From SW-9-67-25 sp964471665 (GTDB taxonomy: Archaea; Halobacteriota; Halobacteria; Halobacteriales; Haloarculaceae): a stretch of 18,482 nt of DNA. Location of the stretch: positions 1-18,482 of the forward strand of contig CAYYHG010000048.1 in assembly GCA_964471665.1 (NCBI GenBank). The letters are read 5' to 3'. This document shows, in pieces, positions 1 to 6,513 of the stretch (its first letter is position 1; each line of letters begins with the position of its first letter). The notes beneath the pieces were generated by a model. It was not told the origin of the DNA and did no database searches. It was given only the letters and a program-made list of their open reading frames with translations. Made by a program: the position numbers and the translations under genes.

Positions 1-401
1 TTCCAGTCGTCGATGTCACCGACCTCGGGGATGACGAACCCGTCGATGTGCTCGATTGCGCCGTTGTCGGGGTCGGCAATGTCGAGCATGTGCTCGAAGC
101 CCCGGTTGCGGGTGCCGGGCTCGTCGCGGTGCCAGACGATCCGGGGGTGGATCTCGCCGGGAAAGTCGGCGCCGTGCTCGGCGACCACGTCGATGATGTT
201 CTGCGCCCCCTCGTCGCGCATGCTGGGCGCGGTTGCGTCCTCGTTGTCCGGCACCCAGACGTCGGGTGCTTGCATCCCGCGCAACCCGACCGCGCTCTGG
301 AGCATCTTCGCGGAGTCGTCCTCTCCTTCCACCGCGGTCGGCGTCGTGAAGAAGGTCCGCACGAACGCCCGGTCGTGTGTACGCTTGTCGATTGCAGTCA
401 T
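1..401 (-). CDS. aceB: Malate synthase, haloarchaeal type (N-terminal part, runs off window)
   Basis: The reading frame is open from an ATG at 401 (minus strand) to the window edge, giving about 133 residues of the N-terminus. It begins MTAIDKRTHDRAFVRTFF and contains RGMQAPDVWVPDNEDATAPS and a segment GFVIPEVGDIDDW. These match, from memory, the haloarchaeal malate synthase, a CoA-ester-lyase-like enzyme unlike bacterial AceB. The family condenses glyoxylate and acetyl-CoA to malate in the cytoplasm, as part of the glyoxylate bypass. A TATA-like box at 431-437 lies about 33 bp upstream, so the mRNA is probably leaderless or nearly so. The isocitrate lyase partner is not in view and may lie beyond the left edge. 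The related citrate lyase beta/malyl-CoA lyase family is an alternative, but the N-terminal motif set favours malate synthase. Confidence 0.85.
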   Translation of the reverse strand, partial: MTAIDKRTHDRAFVRTFFTTPTAVEGEDDSAKMLQSAVGLRGMQAPDVWVPDNEDATAPSMRDEGAQNIIDVVAEHGADFPGEIHPRIVWHRDEPGTRNRGFEHMLDIADPDNGAIEHIDGFVIPEVGDIDDW

Positions 402-430
402 CGTGGCACGCTGATTCTCTCCACGCGCGG

Positions 431-437
431 TCTTAAA
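431..437 (-). promoter_or_regulatory. TATA box for aceB
   Basis: On the minus strand this reads TTTAAGA, centred about 33 bp upstream of the aceB ATG at 401. That spacing suits an archaeal box A with a transcript beginning a few bases before the start codon. Confidence 0.5.
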
Positions 438-453
438 TGGGGCACATTCCGCT

Positions 454-1218
454 TCACTCGAAGGCCGCCAGACTCGACTGGAGGTCGCGGTCCGGTCGCC
501 CCTCGCGGAGTTCGTGGCCGACGAGGTCCCGCATGTCGACCGCGTAGGTGCTCCCGTTGTGGTCGAGCACGAGCACCCGCCCCTGCGTTCCCCGGACCGT
601 CCCGGTCGCGAGCGTCTCGGCCACCGGCCGGTCTTCGAGGGCCAGCCCGTAGTCGAAGGCGTACGTGGCGAACGGGTCGAACTCCGCGAGCAGCGCCTCC
701 CAGGCGTCGGCGTCGACCGGACGGTGGAGACCCCGGAGTTTCGTGGGGACGCGCACCCGGTCGCCCACGTCCGCGGCGATGTCGGCCTCGATCTGTCGGG
801 CGAGGCGGCCGTCCGGAACTGTCCGCAGGTGGGCACCGCGGTCGGCGCCCTGTTCGCGCAGCCGGGTCTCGAGGCGCCACGAGCGGGTGACGCCGACCTT
901 GAACGTCGCCGGCCCGAAGGCAGCGAGGTAGACGGCGTGTTCCTCCCGGCAGGTCTCCAGCGGGAGGGCACAGTCGCCGGTACAGCGCGCACAGGCCCAC
1001 CGCGAGGTGTGTTGCTCGCAGTAGGGCCCGCCCGCCTGGGAACACGCGACGTGGCGCCCGCCGTCGACGGTTCCGGCACAGTGGCGCTCGCCCAGCGCGT
1101 AGGAGAGTTCGCGGCCGGACGCCAGTGAGGCTTCACGGACAGTCCCGTCGCTGGCGACGACCAGGCTGGCGTGGCCCGTCTCCGTCGCGGGTGTCGTCTC
1201 GTATCCGACGACCTGCAC
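454..1218 (-). CDS. DUF2797 family protein (Cys/His-rich, GIY-YIG-like)
   Basis: This is a cytoplasmic protein of 254 aa if it starts at the GTG at 1218. A longer frame back to 1359 would overlap artA and adds a basic, Trp-rich leader unlike the rest. The N-terminal third has a metal-site-like array: ERHCAGTV, then H-x3-C, YC-x2-H and WACARCTGDC. The centre has VYLAAFGPATFKVGVTRSWR followed by a Leu/Arg/Gly-containing stretch, which resembles the core of GIY-YIG nucleases (Y..FG..KVGVT..R....REQGA). The family is DUF2797, with no firmly established function; Zn binding and nuclease-like activity are inference. It is divergent from artA with about 110 bp between the starts. Upstream box A is weak (TTGAAT near 1243-1248 on the minus strand). 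Confidence 0.75.
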   Translation of the reverse strand: MQVVGYETTPATETGHASLVVASDGTVREASLASGRELSYALGERHCAGTVDGGRHVACSQAGGPYCEQHTSRWACARCTGDCALPLETCREEHAVYLAAFGPATFKVGVTRSWRLETRLREQGADRGAHLRTVPDGRLARQIEADIAADVGDRVRVPTKLRGLHRPVDADAWEALLAEFDPFATYAFDYGLALEDRPVAETLATGTVRGTQGRVLVLDHNGSTYAVDMRDLVGHELREGRPDRDLQSSLAAFE

Positions 1219-1295
1219 GCCAGGCCGTTGGCTGGCAGGCGGATTCAACGTGTCGGTCGGACGCTCGTGTGCGCGCCACGGCAGCAACGACAAGA

Positions 1296-1302
1296 CATAT
1301 AG
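1296..1302 (+). promoter_or_regulatory. TATA box for artA
   Basis: CATATAG lies about 32 bp upstream of the ATG at 1331. It is an A/T island in GC-rich surroundings and supports 1331 as the start rather than the upstream in-frame codons back to 1250. Confidence 0.5.
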
Positions 1303-1330
1303 TCGCCATTGCCGTATCCGCCACACGTCG

Positions 1331-2329
1331 ATGGTCCAGGCTCTGGCAGGGGTGTTCACGTGGCTGGCAACCTACTCCGAGCCGCTGGGCTGGCTCGCGG
1401 TCGGCCTGTTCGTCGCCGGCGCGCTCCTCGAACAGTACGACCGGAGCTACGCCCGCCCGTTCGTGGTCGGCGCCTGGGTCGTCTTCGCGGCGTTCTGGCT
1501 GGCGCTCGTTCCGTACTTCGTGGTCGAACAGCGCAGCGTGATCGAGGGAATCGGGAGTGTCCTGGCGGTCCCGCTGTCGCTGTACGTCGGATACGTCCTC
1601 GCGAACGGGCGGGACTCGCTTTTCGTCCTCTCGCGTGCCGTCGCCATCATGGGTGTCGTCTACCTGCCCTTCGTGGCCGTCGACGCGCTCCGCCGGCCAC
1701 TGATCGAGATGGTGACAGTCCACACCGAGGGTCTGATGAACCTCGTGGGATACCACCCGGAGGTCGTCGACGGGCTGACCATCCAGTCCCGGTCGGGCGA
1801 GACGCTGCGCATTGCGGAGAAGACCTACCCCTACGAGAGCACGTTCGCCTTCTACAACGGCGACATCCCGATCACGTACAACATCGCCATCGCGTGTACG
1901 GGCGTCGGGAGCATGGCGATTTTCGTCGGACTGATCGGCGCGGTCTCCGCACCCGTCGGCCGGAAGCTGCGCGCGCTCGCGGTCTCGATCCCGGTCATCT
2001 ACGGCCTGAACCTGGTCCGGAACGTCTTCATCGCCGTCACGTTCGGCAACCAGCTGACCAACGTCTTCCCCGACGTCGTGATGACGGTGTTCTCCCTGGA
2101 GAACGAGTACATGGTCTCGTACATTGTCTCGGACCGCGTCCTCGCACAGAGCGCGTCGGTGGTCGCGCTGGTGCTCGTCACGTGGCTCGTCGTCCGGCAA
2201 CTCCCGGAGGTGCTCGTGATGGTCGAGGACGTGCTCTACCTGGCCACCGGCCGCGAGTACGACCTCGCGGCGGCGTTCGGCCTCCCCGACTCCGAGACGG
2301 ACCGCGGGGATCCCAGCCCGGGTGACTGA
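1331..2329 (+). CDS. artA: Archaeosortase A
   Basis: A 332-aa multi-spanning membrane protein (about seven or eight hydrophobic segments) of the exosortase/archaeosortase superfamily. In haloarchaea, ArtA cleaves PGF-CTERM tripartite signals of surface proteins such as the S-layer glycoprotein and takes part in their transfer to a lipid anchor. Putative catalytic residues are visible: Cys189 in NIAIACTGVGS, Arg230 in GLNLVRNVFIAVTFG and Arg269 in YIVSDRVLAQS. The spacings are 41 and 39 residues, the same as I recall for the Cys173/Arg214/Arg253 set of Haloferax volcanii ArtA. The ATG at 1331 was chosen because a TATA box sits about 32 bp upstream. The acidic C-terminal tail after the last helix is presumably cytoplasmic. 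No PGF-CTERM substrate is encoded in this window. It converges on hemG across a hairpin element. Confidence 0.93.
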   Translation: MVQALAGVFTWLATYSEPLGWLAVGLFVAGALLEQYDRSYARPFVVGAWVVFAAFWLALVPYFVVEQRSVIEGIGSVLAVPLSLYVGYVLANGRDSLFVLSRAVAIMGVVYLPFVAVDALRRPLIEMVTVHTEGLMNLVGYHPEVVDGLTIQSRSGETLRIAEKTYPYESTFAFYNGDIPITYNIAIACTGVGSMAIFVGLIGAVSAPVGRKLRALAVSIPVIYGLNLVRNVFIAVTFGNQLTNVFPDVVMTVFSLENEYMVSYIVSDRVLAQSASVVALVLVTWLVVRQLPEVLVMVEDVLYLATGREYDLAAAFGLPDSETDRGDPSPGD

Positions 2330-2381
2330 TCCGCGAACGCCCTCGTGTCCGAGACCGACTGGATCGACGTGGCGACCTCTG

Positions 2382-2463
2382 ATAGGGACGGTTGTAGCCG
2401 TTTTCCAGGACAACCGCCCGTCGTCGTGCGGGTGATCCGGCAAAGAACTACAACCGTCCCTAT
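2382..2463. repeat. 82-bp full-length imperfect palindrome with 16-bp perfect arms
   Basis: ATAGGGACGGTTGTAG (2382-2397) is perfectly repeated in inverse at 2448-2463 (CTACAACCGTCCCTAT). The 50-bp middle also folds: TTT-x-CC (2401-2406) against GG-x-AAA (2439-2444), GGA (2408-2410) against TCC (2436-2438), and CGCCCG (2415-2420) against CGGGTG (2429-2434). The element fills the gap between the convergent artA and hemG genes and ends 2 bp before the hemG stop codon. It could be a bidirectional terminator, a short non-autonomous mobile element with 16-bp terminal repeats, or a dispersed palindromic element. No target-site duplication is evident at its edges. Confidence 0.8.
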
Positions 2464-2465
2464 GA

Positions 2466-3779
2466 CTATCCTCCGTCGGGAGCGATCGCTTCGGCCACCG
2501 CACGTCCCTCGCGGACGCGGCTCGGGACGCCCATCCGCGCCGTGTAGTTGGTCGCGACGTGGACGCCGGCTGGCGTCTCGAAGTCGTCCAGCGCCGTCCA
2601 GGTGTGGTCCCAGGCGGGGAACCACCGGTCGCGCGTGCTGACGTTCAGGACCGCGGACCCGGTGTCCATCACCCGGTCGAACTCGTCGCGGGCGACGGCG
2701 CCGATCTCGTCGTGGTCGCGTTCGACCATCGCCGGGTCGTGCATCCCGCCGAGAAAGACCGTATAGAGATCCTCGCGGCCGAACATGCTGGCGTTCCAGG
2801 AGACCCCGAGGGTGTGGAGATCCTCCCCGAGGGCGACCTGGTAGCCGAACCCCTCGCGGTCGCAGTCGGCTGCCAGGTGGACGATTGCCAGCGGGTTGTA
2901 GGTCAGATCGGCGAGCCCCCCGGCACCCGTTGCGACGCCGGAAAGCAGGTCGGCCGTGACGTCTGCGGGTGTCGTGACGACCACGTGGTCGGCCGCGTAG
3001 GTTTCCGCCGGTGTCTCGACGAGATACCGTCCGCTCCCGTCGGCCGCCGCCGTCGCGGATCCCGACGTGTCGGTCTCGCGGTCGCCCACCACCCGGAGGT
3101 CCGTGACCGGCGTGTCGAGCACGACCCGGTCGGCGTGGGTCGCTGCCAGCGCCTGCGGGAGTTGCTGGTTGCCCGCCTCGAAGGAGATGGGCGGTGCCCC
3201 CTGTCCCTGGCCGACGCGTGCCCGAAACGCCTGGAGGAGGCTGCCGGCCTCCCGTTCGCGTTCGAGCAGCCCCTCCAGCGCGTACCCGGCGGGCATCGCC
3301 GCAGGATCGGAGCCGTAGATCCCCCCGTAGAGCGGTCCGACGAACCGCTCGTAGGCCTGGCGGCCGAACTTCCGCGTGAACAGTTCGGCGGCGGTCTCCT
3401 CGGGTTGGCCCTCGCGGGTCAGCGGTTCCGCGAGCAGCCGGAGTTTGCCACGCCAGCTCAGGAGGTCGGTCCGGAGGAAGGTCCGGACGTCGAGTGGCGC
3501 CGCCCGCAAGCGACCGTCTGCGTAGACGTAAAGCGACGCCTCGTCGGCTTCGACGACGTCGTCGGCGAGTCCAGCTGCCTCGAGGAGTTCCGAGACGGCG
3601 GGCGTCCGGCGCATCCGCTGGGGACCGACCTCGACGACGCGGCCGTCGACCTCGCGCGACCGGATGACCCCGCCCGGCTGGTCGTCGGTCTCGAAAGCCA
3701 GGCTCTCGACGCCGCGCTCGGCGAGGTAGTGGGTGACGGCCAGTCCCGTGATCCCGGCGCCGACGACGGCGACGCGCAT
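2466..3779 (-). CDS. hemG: FAD-dependent protoporphyrinogen/coproporphyrinogen oxidase
   Basis: A 437-aa flavoprotein of the HemY/CgoX-type oxidase family, called hemG in haloarchaeal annotation. It performs the six-electron oxidation of the porphyrinogen to the porphyrin before iron insertion. The N-terminus MRVAVVGAGITGLAVTHYL is a dinucleotide-binding Rossmann motif (GxGxxG) for FAD. The VVEVGPQRMRRTP segment near residue 50 and the C-terminal VHVATNYTARMGVPSR stretch are typical of the family. The start ATG is 1 nt after the stop of hemH, so the two are cotranscribed. The substrate (protoporphyrinogen IX or coproporphyrinogen III) cannot be told from sequence alone. Membrane association would be peripheral, since no TM helix is seen. 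Confidence 0.88.
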   Translation of the reverse strand: MRVAVVGAGITGLAVTHYLAERGVESLAFETDDQPGGVIRSREVDGRVVEVGPQRMRRTPAVSELLEAAGLADDVVEADEASLYVYADGRLRAAPLDVRTFLRTDLLSWRGKLRLLAEPLTREGQPEETAAELFTRKFGRQAYERFVGPLYGGIYGSDPAAMPAGYALEGLLEREREAGSLLQAFRARVGQGQGAPPISFEAGNQQLPQALAATHADRVVLDTPVTDLRVVGDRETDTSGSATAAADGSGRYLVETPAETYAADHVVVTTPADVTADLLSGVATGAGGLADLTYNPLAIVHLAADCDREGFGYQVALGEDLHTLGVSWNASMFGREDLYTVFLGGMHDPAMVERDHDEIGAVARDEFDRVMDTGSAVLNVSTRDRWFPAWDHTWTALDDFETPAGVHVATNYTARMGVPSRVREGRAVAEAIAPDGG

Positions 3780-3780
3780 G

Positions 3781-4872
3781 TCAGTCTTCGTTCGTCGGCT
3801 CGGGGATCGGATCCTCGGCGTCGAGCGCTTGCTGTGGCGCGTTCAGACACATCGTGCCCGGCACGTCGCGACACTGGCACTGACGGTACTGGTAGTACTC
3901 GGGATCGAAGTCGGCGAGGAACGGCTCGACGAGGTCCGCGAACACCGCCGGAATCCGGTCGTCGTCGTGGGGAATCGGCACGCGGTAAAACTCCAGGCCG
4001 GCCTCCCCGGCCTCCTCGCGGAGTTCGACGTCGAGTTCCGAGAGGGTCTCGCTCTGTTCGTGGAGGAAACTGATCGGTTCGACGACGACCCGTGTTGCCT
4101 CGAGGTCCGCGACCAGGTCCTCGACCTCGGGTTCCGTCCAGGGAATGTCGCGGTTCTCGTGGTTCTGGAAGCCGATGTGGTACTCCTCGACCCCCAGGAG
4201 GGAGGCGACGACAGAGCAGAACTCCTCGACGTAGATGTCGTACCGGCTGCCCTCTTGGAGGTAGTGACGCGGCGTGCCGTGGGCCGAAAACACGAGAGCG
4301 GTCTCCGGATCCCGGAGGGCGACGCCCGCCTCCTCGGCGTACTGTTCGATGTTCTCGGCGCGGAGGCGGTTGTAGGTGGGGTGTTTGTGCCAGCCGGTGA
4401 TCGCCTGTACGGGCACGTCCCAGTCCAGTGCCTCGACCGCTTCCTCGAGTTCGTCCAGCGAGATGACGTTGGTCGAGGGGCCACACAGCGGGTACGCGGG
4501 AAACCCGATCAGGCGGTCGACGCCGTCTTCCATGGCGGCCCGCGCGGCGTCGTCGATGAACGGTTCGGTGTACTGCATCCCGACGTACGTCCGCGCGTCG
4601 AACCCGCGCTCGCGCAGGCGGTCGCCGAGGGCCTCGGCCTGGCGGGTGGCCTGTGGGTTCAGCGGCGAGCCGCCGATCTCCTCGTACTCCTCGATCAGAC
4701 CGGGAGCGCGGCGCTGTGCGAGTTTCCGGGACCGCTCGCGCGCCGCGGCCTCGGAGTCGTACTCCTCCAGGTCGGCGTTCGCAAAGAAGATGCGTTCGAG
4801 GTAGCCGACGACGGCTTCCCGCTCCGGTTCGGACGGTTCGCCGAAGTTGAGAACGACGACGCCTGTGGTCAT
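3781..4872 (-). CDS. hemH: Ferrochelatase (protoporphyrin or coproporphyrin)
   Basis: A 363-aa ferrochelatase that inserts Fe2+ into the porphyrin made by the adjacent oxidase. The N-terminus is TTGVVVLNFGEP. The catalytic His198 is in LVFSAHGTPRHYL, and the conserved Glu/Thr/Leu box is EPISFLHEQSETLSELD at residues 265-281. The start at 4872 was preferred over an ATG 33 codons earlier because family homology begins at MTTGVV and a TATA box lies about 28 bp upstream. The C-terminal tail contains Cys332, Cys334 and Cys342 (QCQCRDVPGTMC), a possible Fe-S ligand set, with Cys130 and Cys219 as further candidates. It is the first gene of the hemH-hemG operon. Confidence 0.9.
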   Translation of the reverse strand: MTTGVVVLNFGEPSEPEREAVVGYLERIFFANADLEEYDSEAAARERSRKLAQRRAPGLIEEYEEIGGSPLNPQATRQAEALGDRLRERGFDARTYVGMQYTEPFIDDAARAAMEDGVDRLIGFPAYPLCGPSTNVISLDELEEAVEALDWDVPVQAITGWHKHPTYNRLRAENIEQYAEEAGVALRDPETALVFSAHGTPRHYLQEGSRYDIYVEEFCSVVASLLGVEEYHIGFQNHENRDIPWTEPEVEDLVADLEATRVVVEPISFLHEQSETLSELDVELREEAGEAGLEFYRVPIPHDDDRIPAVFADLVEPFLADFDPEYYQYRQCQCRDVPGTMCLNAPQQALDAEDPIPEPTNED

Positions 4873-4896
4873 GTCCGAGGCTTGGACTGGGGTGGG

Positions 4897-4904
4897 GTAT
4901 ACCT
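4897..4904 (-). promoter_or_regulatory. TATA box of the hemH-hemG operon
   Basis: GGTATACC is centred about 28 bp upstream of the hemH ATG at 4872, as expected for a leaderless haloarchaeal transcript. The octamer is itself a perfect palindrome. Confidence 0.5.
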
Positions 4905-5001
4905 GTCGTTTCGCGGGGAGGGCACGGAGAGACTCATACTGTCGGCATAACTTCGTGAAGATATTCTCCACCCGGGGTGCCGAAATTGCTCACGCGCTTA
5001 T

Positions 5002-5080
5002 ATACCGGTCGACGTAACTTTTGATACTTCTCAGCCGGACGTTCCCGGCTGAAAGTATCAGGGCTTACGTCGGCCGGTAT
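5002..5080. repeat. 79-bp nested palindrome, possible structured RNA or terminator
   Basis: Outer arms are 5002-5017 (ATACCGGTCGACGTAA) and 5065-5080 (TTACGTCGGCCGGTAT), matching at 15 of 16 positions. Middle arms GATACTT (5023-5029) and AAGTATC (5053-5059) are perfect, as are inner arms CAGCCGG (5032-5038) and CCGGCTG (5045-5051), which enclose a 6-nt loop. The outer mismatch and three or four positions between outer and middle arms become U.G or U-A pairs only in RNA read from the plus strand. It begins 11 bp past the stop of the YqhA-like gene and lies 130 bp upstream of hemH. An overlapping smaller palindrome, GTCGGC (5069-5074) with GCCGAC (5082-5087), could compete with it. Confidence 0.75.
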
Positions 5081-5091
5081 AGCCGACAGTA

Positions 5092-5676
5092 TCAGTGGGT
5101 CGCCCACTTGAAAAAGCCGATACTGACAGCGAGAATCGCAGCTCCGACCGGGATGATGAGATAGAGCACCGGATCCTCGAAGCTCGCGGCGTTCGCGATC
5201 ATCTGTTCGAAAAAGAGGATCGCGAGAATCACGAGCACGAGTTCGACCATCTTGGTCTTCAGCTCGCCGGTGGTCTCGAATTTGAACCAGTCGGGTCTGA
5301 GGCCCGCGTGTTCGGCCGGTTCGAGGATGCTGACGAAGAAATCGTAGATGCCAAACGAGAAGATGATGAGGATGATCCCGATGAGGAACGCGTCCAGGGC
5401 CTTGATGATCGGCAACGTCACGCCGGGGTTGCTGAAATCCCCCTTCAGCAGGATCGCCGTCGCGGCCTTGTACGTCTGGTTCGCGCCGACCGCGAACATC
5501 ATTATCGCACCGATCATCGAGATCAGGATCGGTACGATGAGGATGAAACGCAGCTTGAAAAACGGGGGCTCGAAGTGTTCGACCAACCAGAGCTCCAGGT
5601 CCGAACGCTTGTCGTCCTCCAGCTCGATCGTTCCGGCGGCCAACTCACTCTCCGGATCACCGGTTTCTTTTGCCAT
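5092..5676 (-). CDS. YqhA/UPF0114 family inner-membrane protein
   Basis: A 194-aa membrane protein with an acidic N-terminal cytoplasmic segment (1-38) and four predicted TM helices, at about 41-63, 93-117, 143-163 and 170-190. The stretch ALDAFLIGIILIIFSFGIYD at 93-112 is the signature of the UPF0114/YqhA family. The physiological role of the family is not firmly settled; transport or membrane homeostasis is only a guess. It is monocistronic as far as can be seen, divergent from a small membrane protein at 5840, and followed by a long hairpin (5002-5080). Confidence 0.8.
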   Translation of the reverse strand: MAKETGDPESELAAGTIELEDDKRSDLELWLVEHFEPPFFKLRFILIVPILISMIGAIMMFAVGANQTYKAATAILLKGDFSNPGVTLPIIKALDAFLIGIILIIFSFGIYDFFVSILEPAEHAGLRPDWFKFETTGELKTKMVELVLVILAILFFEQMIANAASFEDPVLYLIIPVGAAILAVSIGFFKWATH

Positions 5677-5809
5677 TTTGATAGTGAACGTCGAAACGGT
5701 ACTTCATGCTTGTGCCGAGGTCACATCCGTCACACTGTGAACAGCGGAATTCTCTCGCTGAACCGAGAGAGCCGCAGTACGAATACTACCGGCAAACCCG
5801 GGCCAAATC

Positions 5810-5816
5810 TTTGTAT
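5810..5816 (+). promoter_or_regulatory. Candidate TATA box for the 60-aa membrane protein
   Basis: TTTGTAT is centred about 27 bp upstream of the ATG at 5840, which fits leaderless transcription. The motif deviates from the usual haloarchaeal box A. Confidence 0.35.
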
Positions 5817-5839
5817 TCTCCGTCTCGTTACCGCCGTAT

Positions 5840-6022
5840 ATGGAGGGTGAATCGACCTGGGTCGTCAACGGCATCATTGCAATCGCCTTCATGATTCTCA
5901 TTATTCCGCTGGTTGCCGGACTCGTGGACGACCTCGACGCCCTCCTGGCGATCATGGTCATCATGTACATCATCTACACCACCCTGAGCGGCGAAGCCAT
6001 CAACCCGCCCCGACCGAAGTGA
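5840..6022 (+). CDS. Small two-helix membrane protein, function unknown
   Basis: A 60-aa hydrophobic protein with two helices (about 8-29 and 33-49) separated by a short acidic turn VDDLDAL, and a Pro-rich basic C-terminal tail ending PPRPK. The hairpin topology, lack of charge in the helices and a plausible TATA box at the right distance argue for a real gene rather than chance. I do not recognise the family. The topology leaves both ends on the same side of the membrane. The next gene (6102) has its own promoter, so the two are probably independent. Confidence 0.65.
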   Translation: MEGESTWVVNGIIAIAFMILIIPLVAGLVDDLDALLAIMVIMYIIYTTLSGEAINPPRPK

Positions 6023-6070
6023 ACCGTGTGTGCACTCTGTTGTCCCATCCCACAATTCATCATGAAAAAC

Positions 6071-6080
6071 AATTATATAC
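6071..6080 (+). promoter_or_regulatory. TATA box for the zinc-finger microprotein
   Basis: AATTATATAC is a strong box A centred about 26 bp before the ATG at 6102. It is one of the best promoter matches in the window and supports expression of the 39-aa frame. Confidence 0.65.
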
Positions 6081-6101
6081 CCTCGCGACCAACGAACGGA
6101 T

Positions 6102-6221
6102 ATGCCGACACAGCAGTCGACCAGCACGGCACCGTGCGTGTGTGCGTGTGGCGAAACCTTCGAGCAGACCGACGCACTCCTCAGACACGCCCGCACGGTA
6201 CACAGCTTCTCACCGCGATAG
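6102..6221 (+). CDS. C2H2 zinc-finger microprotein, 39 aa
   Basis: A 39-residue protein whose core CACGETFEQTDALLRHARTVH fits the canonical C2H2 finger. The pattern is Cys-x1 or x3-Cys, Phe four residues after the second Cys, Leu six residues later, then His, x4, His. In full it is C12-x3-C16 (or C14-x-C16)-x3-F20-x5-L26-x2-H29-x4-H34. The TATA box at 6071-6080 is exactly placed for a leaderless transcript, and the stop is TAG at 6219-6221. Small zinc-finger microproteins are known to be abundant in haloarchaea, with roles mostly undefined; nucleic-acid binding is an inference. The longer frames overlapping it at 6019-6412 lack such a motif and have Arg/His-rich, non-halophilic composition. 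Confidence 0.75.
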   Translation: MPTQQSTSTAPCVCACGETFEQTDALLRHARTVHSFSPR

Positions 6222-6324
6222 GGCGGTCGACTGTCGTTGCGGACGGCCAGTCCGGACTGTGGTCCCATACTGATTGCTGTGAGTCATTCCCGGATCGACC
6301 GCAGGACGCGACGCGGTCGAAACG

Positions 6325-6495
6325 GTATTCGGTACAGCAATCACTATCAATCGTCTCTCCAGCGTCCTCGAACCGATTGCCGACGGCGATCCCGCCGACA
6401 CCGCGGTCGTGACCGGTCCCAGCAGCGCGGGCACGACCTGCGTCGCACGCTTCGTGATCGACGCCTCCGCGAGGAGTGATAACCGACAGTATTAG
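6325..6495 (+). pseudogene. Remnant of a Cdc6/Orc1-like AAA+ replication protein
   Basis: The frame reads INRLSSVLEPIADGDPADTA, then VVTGPSSAGTTCVARFVID. It closely resembles the N-terminal AAA+ segment of haloarchaeal Cdc6/Orc1 paralogues (...EVN.LSSVLEPIADG...TGPSGAGKTC.ARF...). The Walker A is broken: GPSGAGKT became GPSSAGTT at 6415-6438, with the key Lys replaced by Thr (acg). After FVID a 1-nt deletion would restore RLREE, the usual continuation, in the neighbouring frame (about 6455-6476). There is no start codon in frame after the upstream stop near 6280, and nothing of the Walker B or winged-helix part follows. It is therefore a dead fragment of roughly 55 codons from an original of about 400. 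Confidence 0.6.
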
Positions 6496-6513
6496 ACAGT
6501 GGGAGCGACTCTA

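Noticed and set aside
48..1128. Long plus-strand open frames opposite aceB and the DUF2797 gene
   Set aside because: They are antisense shadows caused by high GC; the minus-strand products have family motifs and the plus-strand translations do not.
1133..2503. 456-codon minus-strand frame opposite artA
   Set aside because: Very Asp/Arg/His-rich low-complexity translation without motifs; artA on the other strand has conserved catalytic residues.
2559..4950. Long plus-strand frames opposite hemG and hemH
   Set aside because: They mirror codon bias of the real genes; no domain is recognisable and the minus strand encodes clear heme enzymes.
6019..6412. Open frames of 84 and 128 codons covering the zinc-finger gene and the Cdc6 remnant
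   Set aside because: They are rich in Arg, His, Ser and Cys, unlike the acidic proteome, lack a promoter at the right distance and share no recognisable motif. The 39-aa zinc-finger frame explains the region better.
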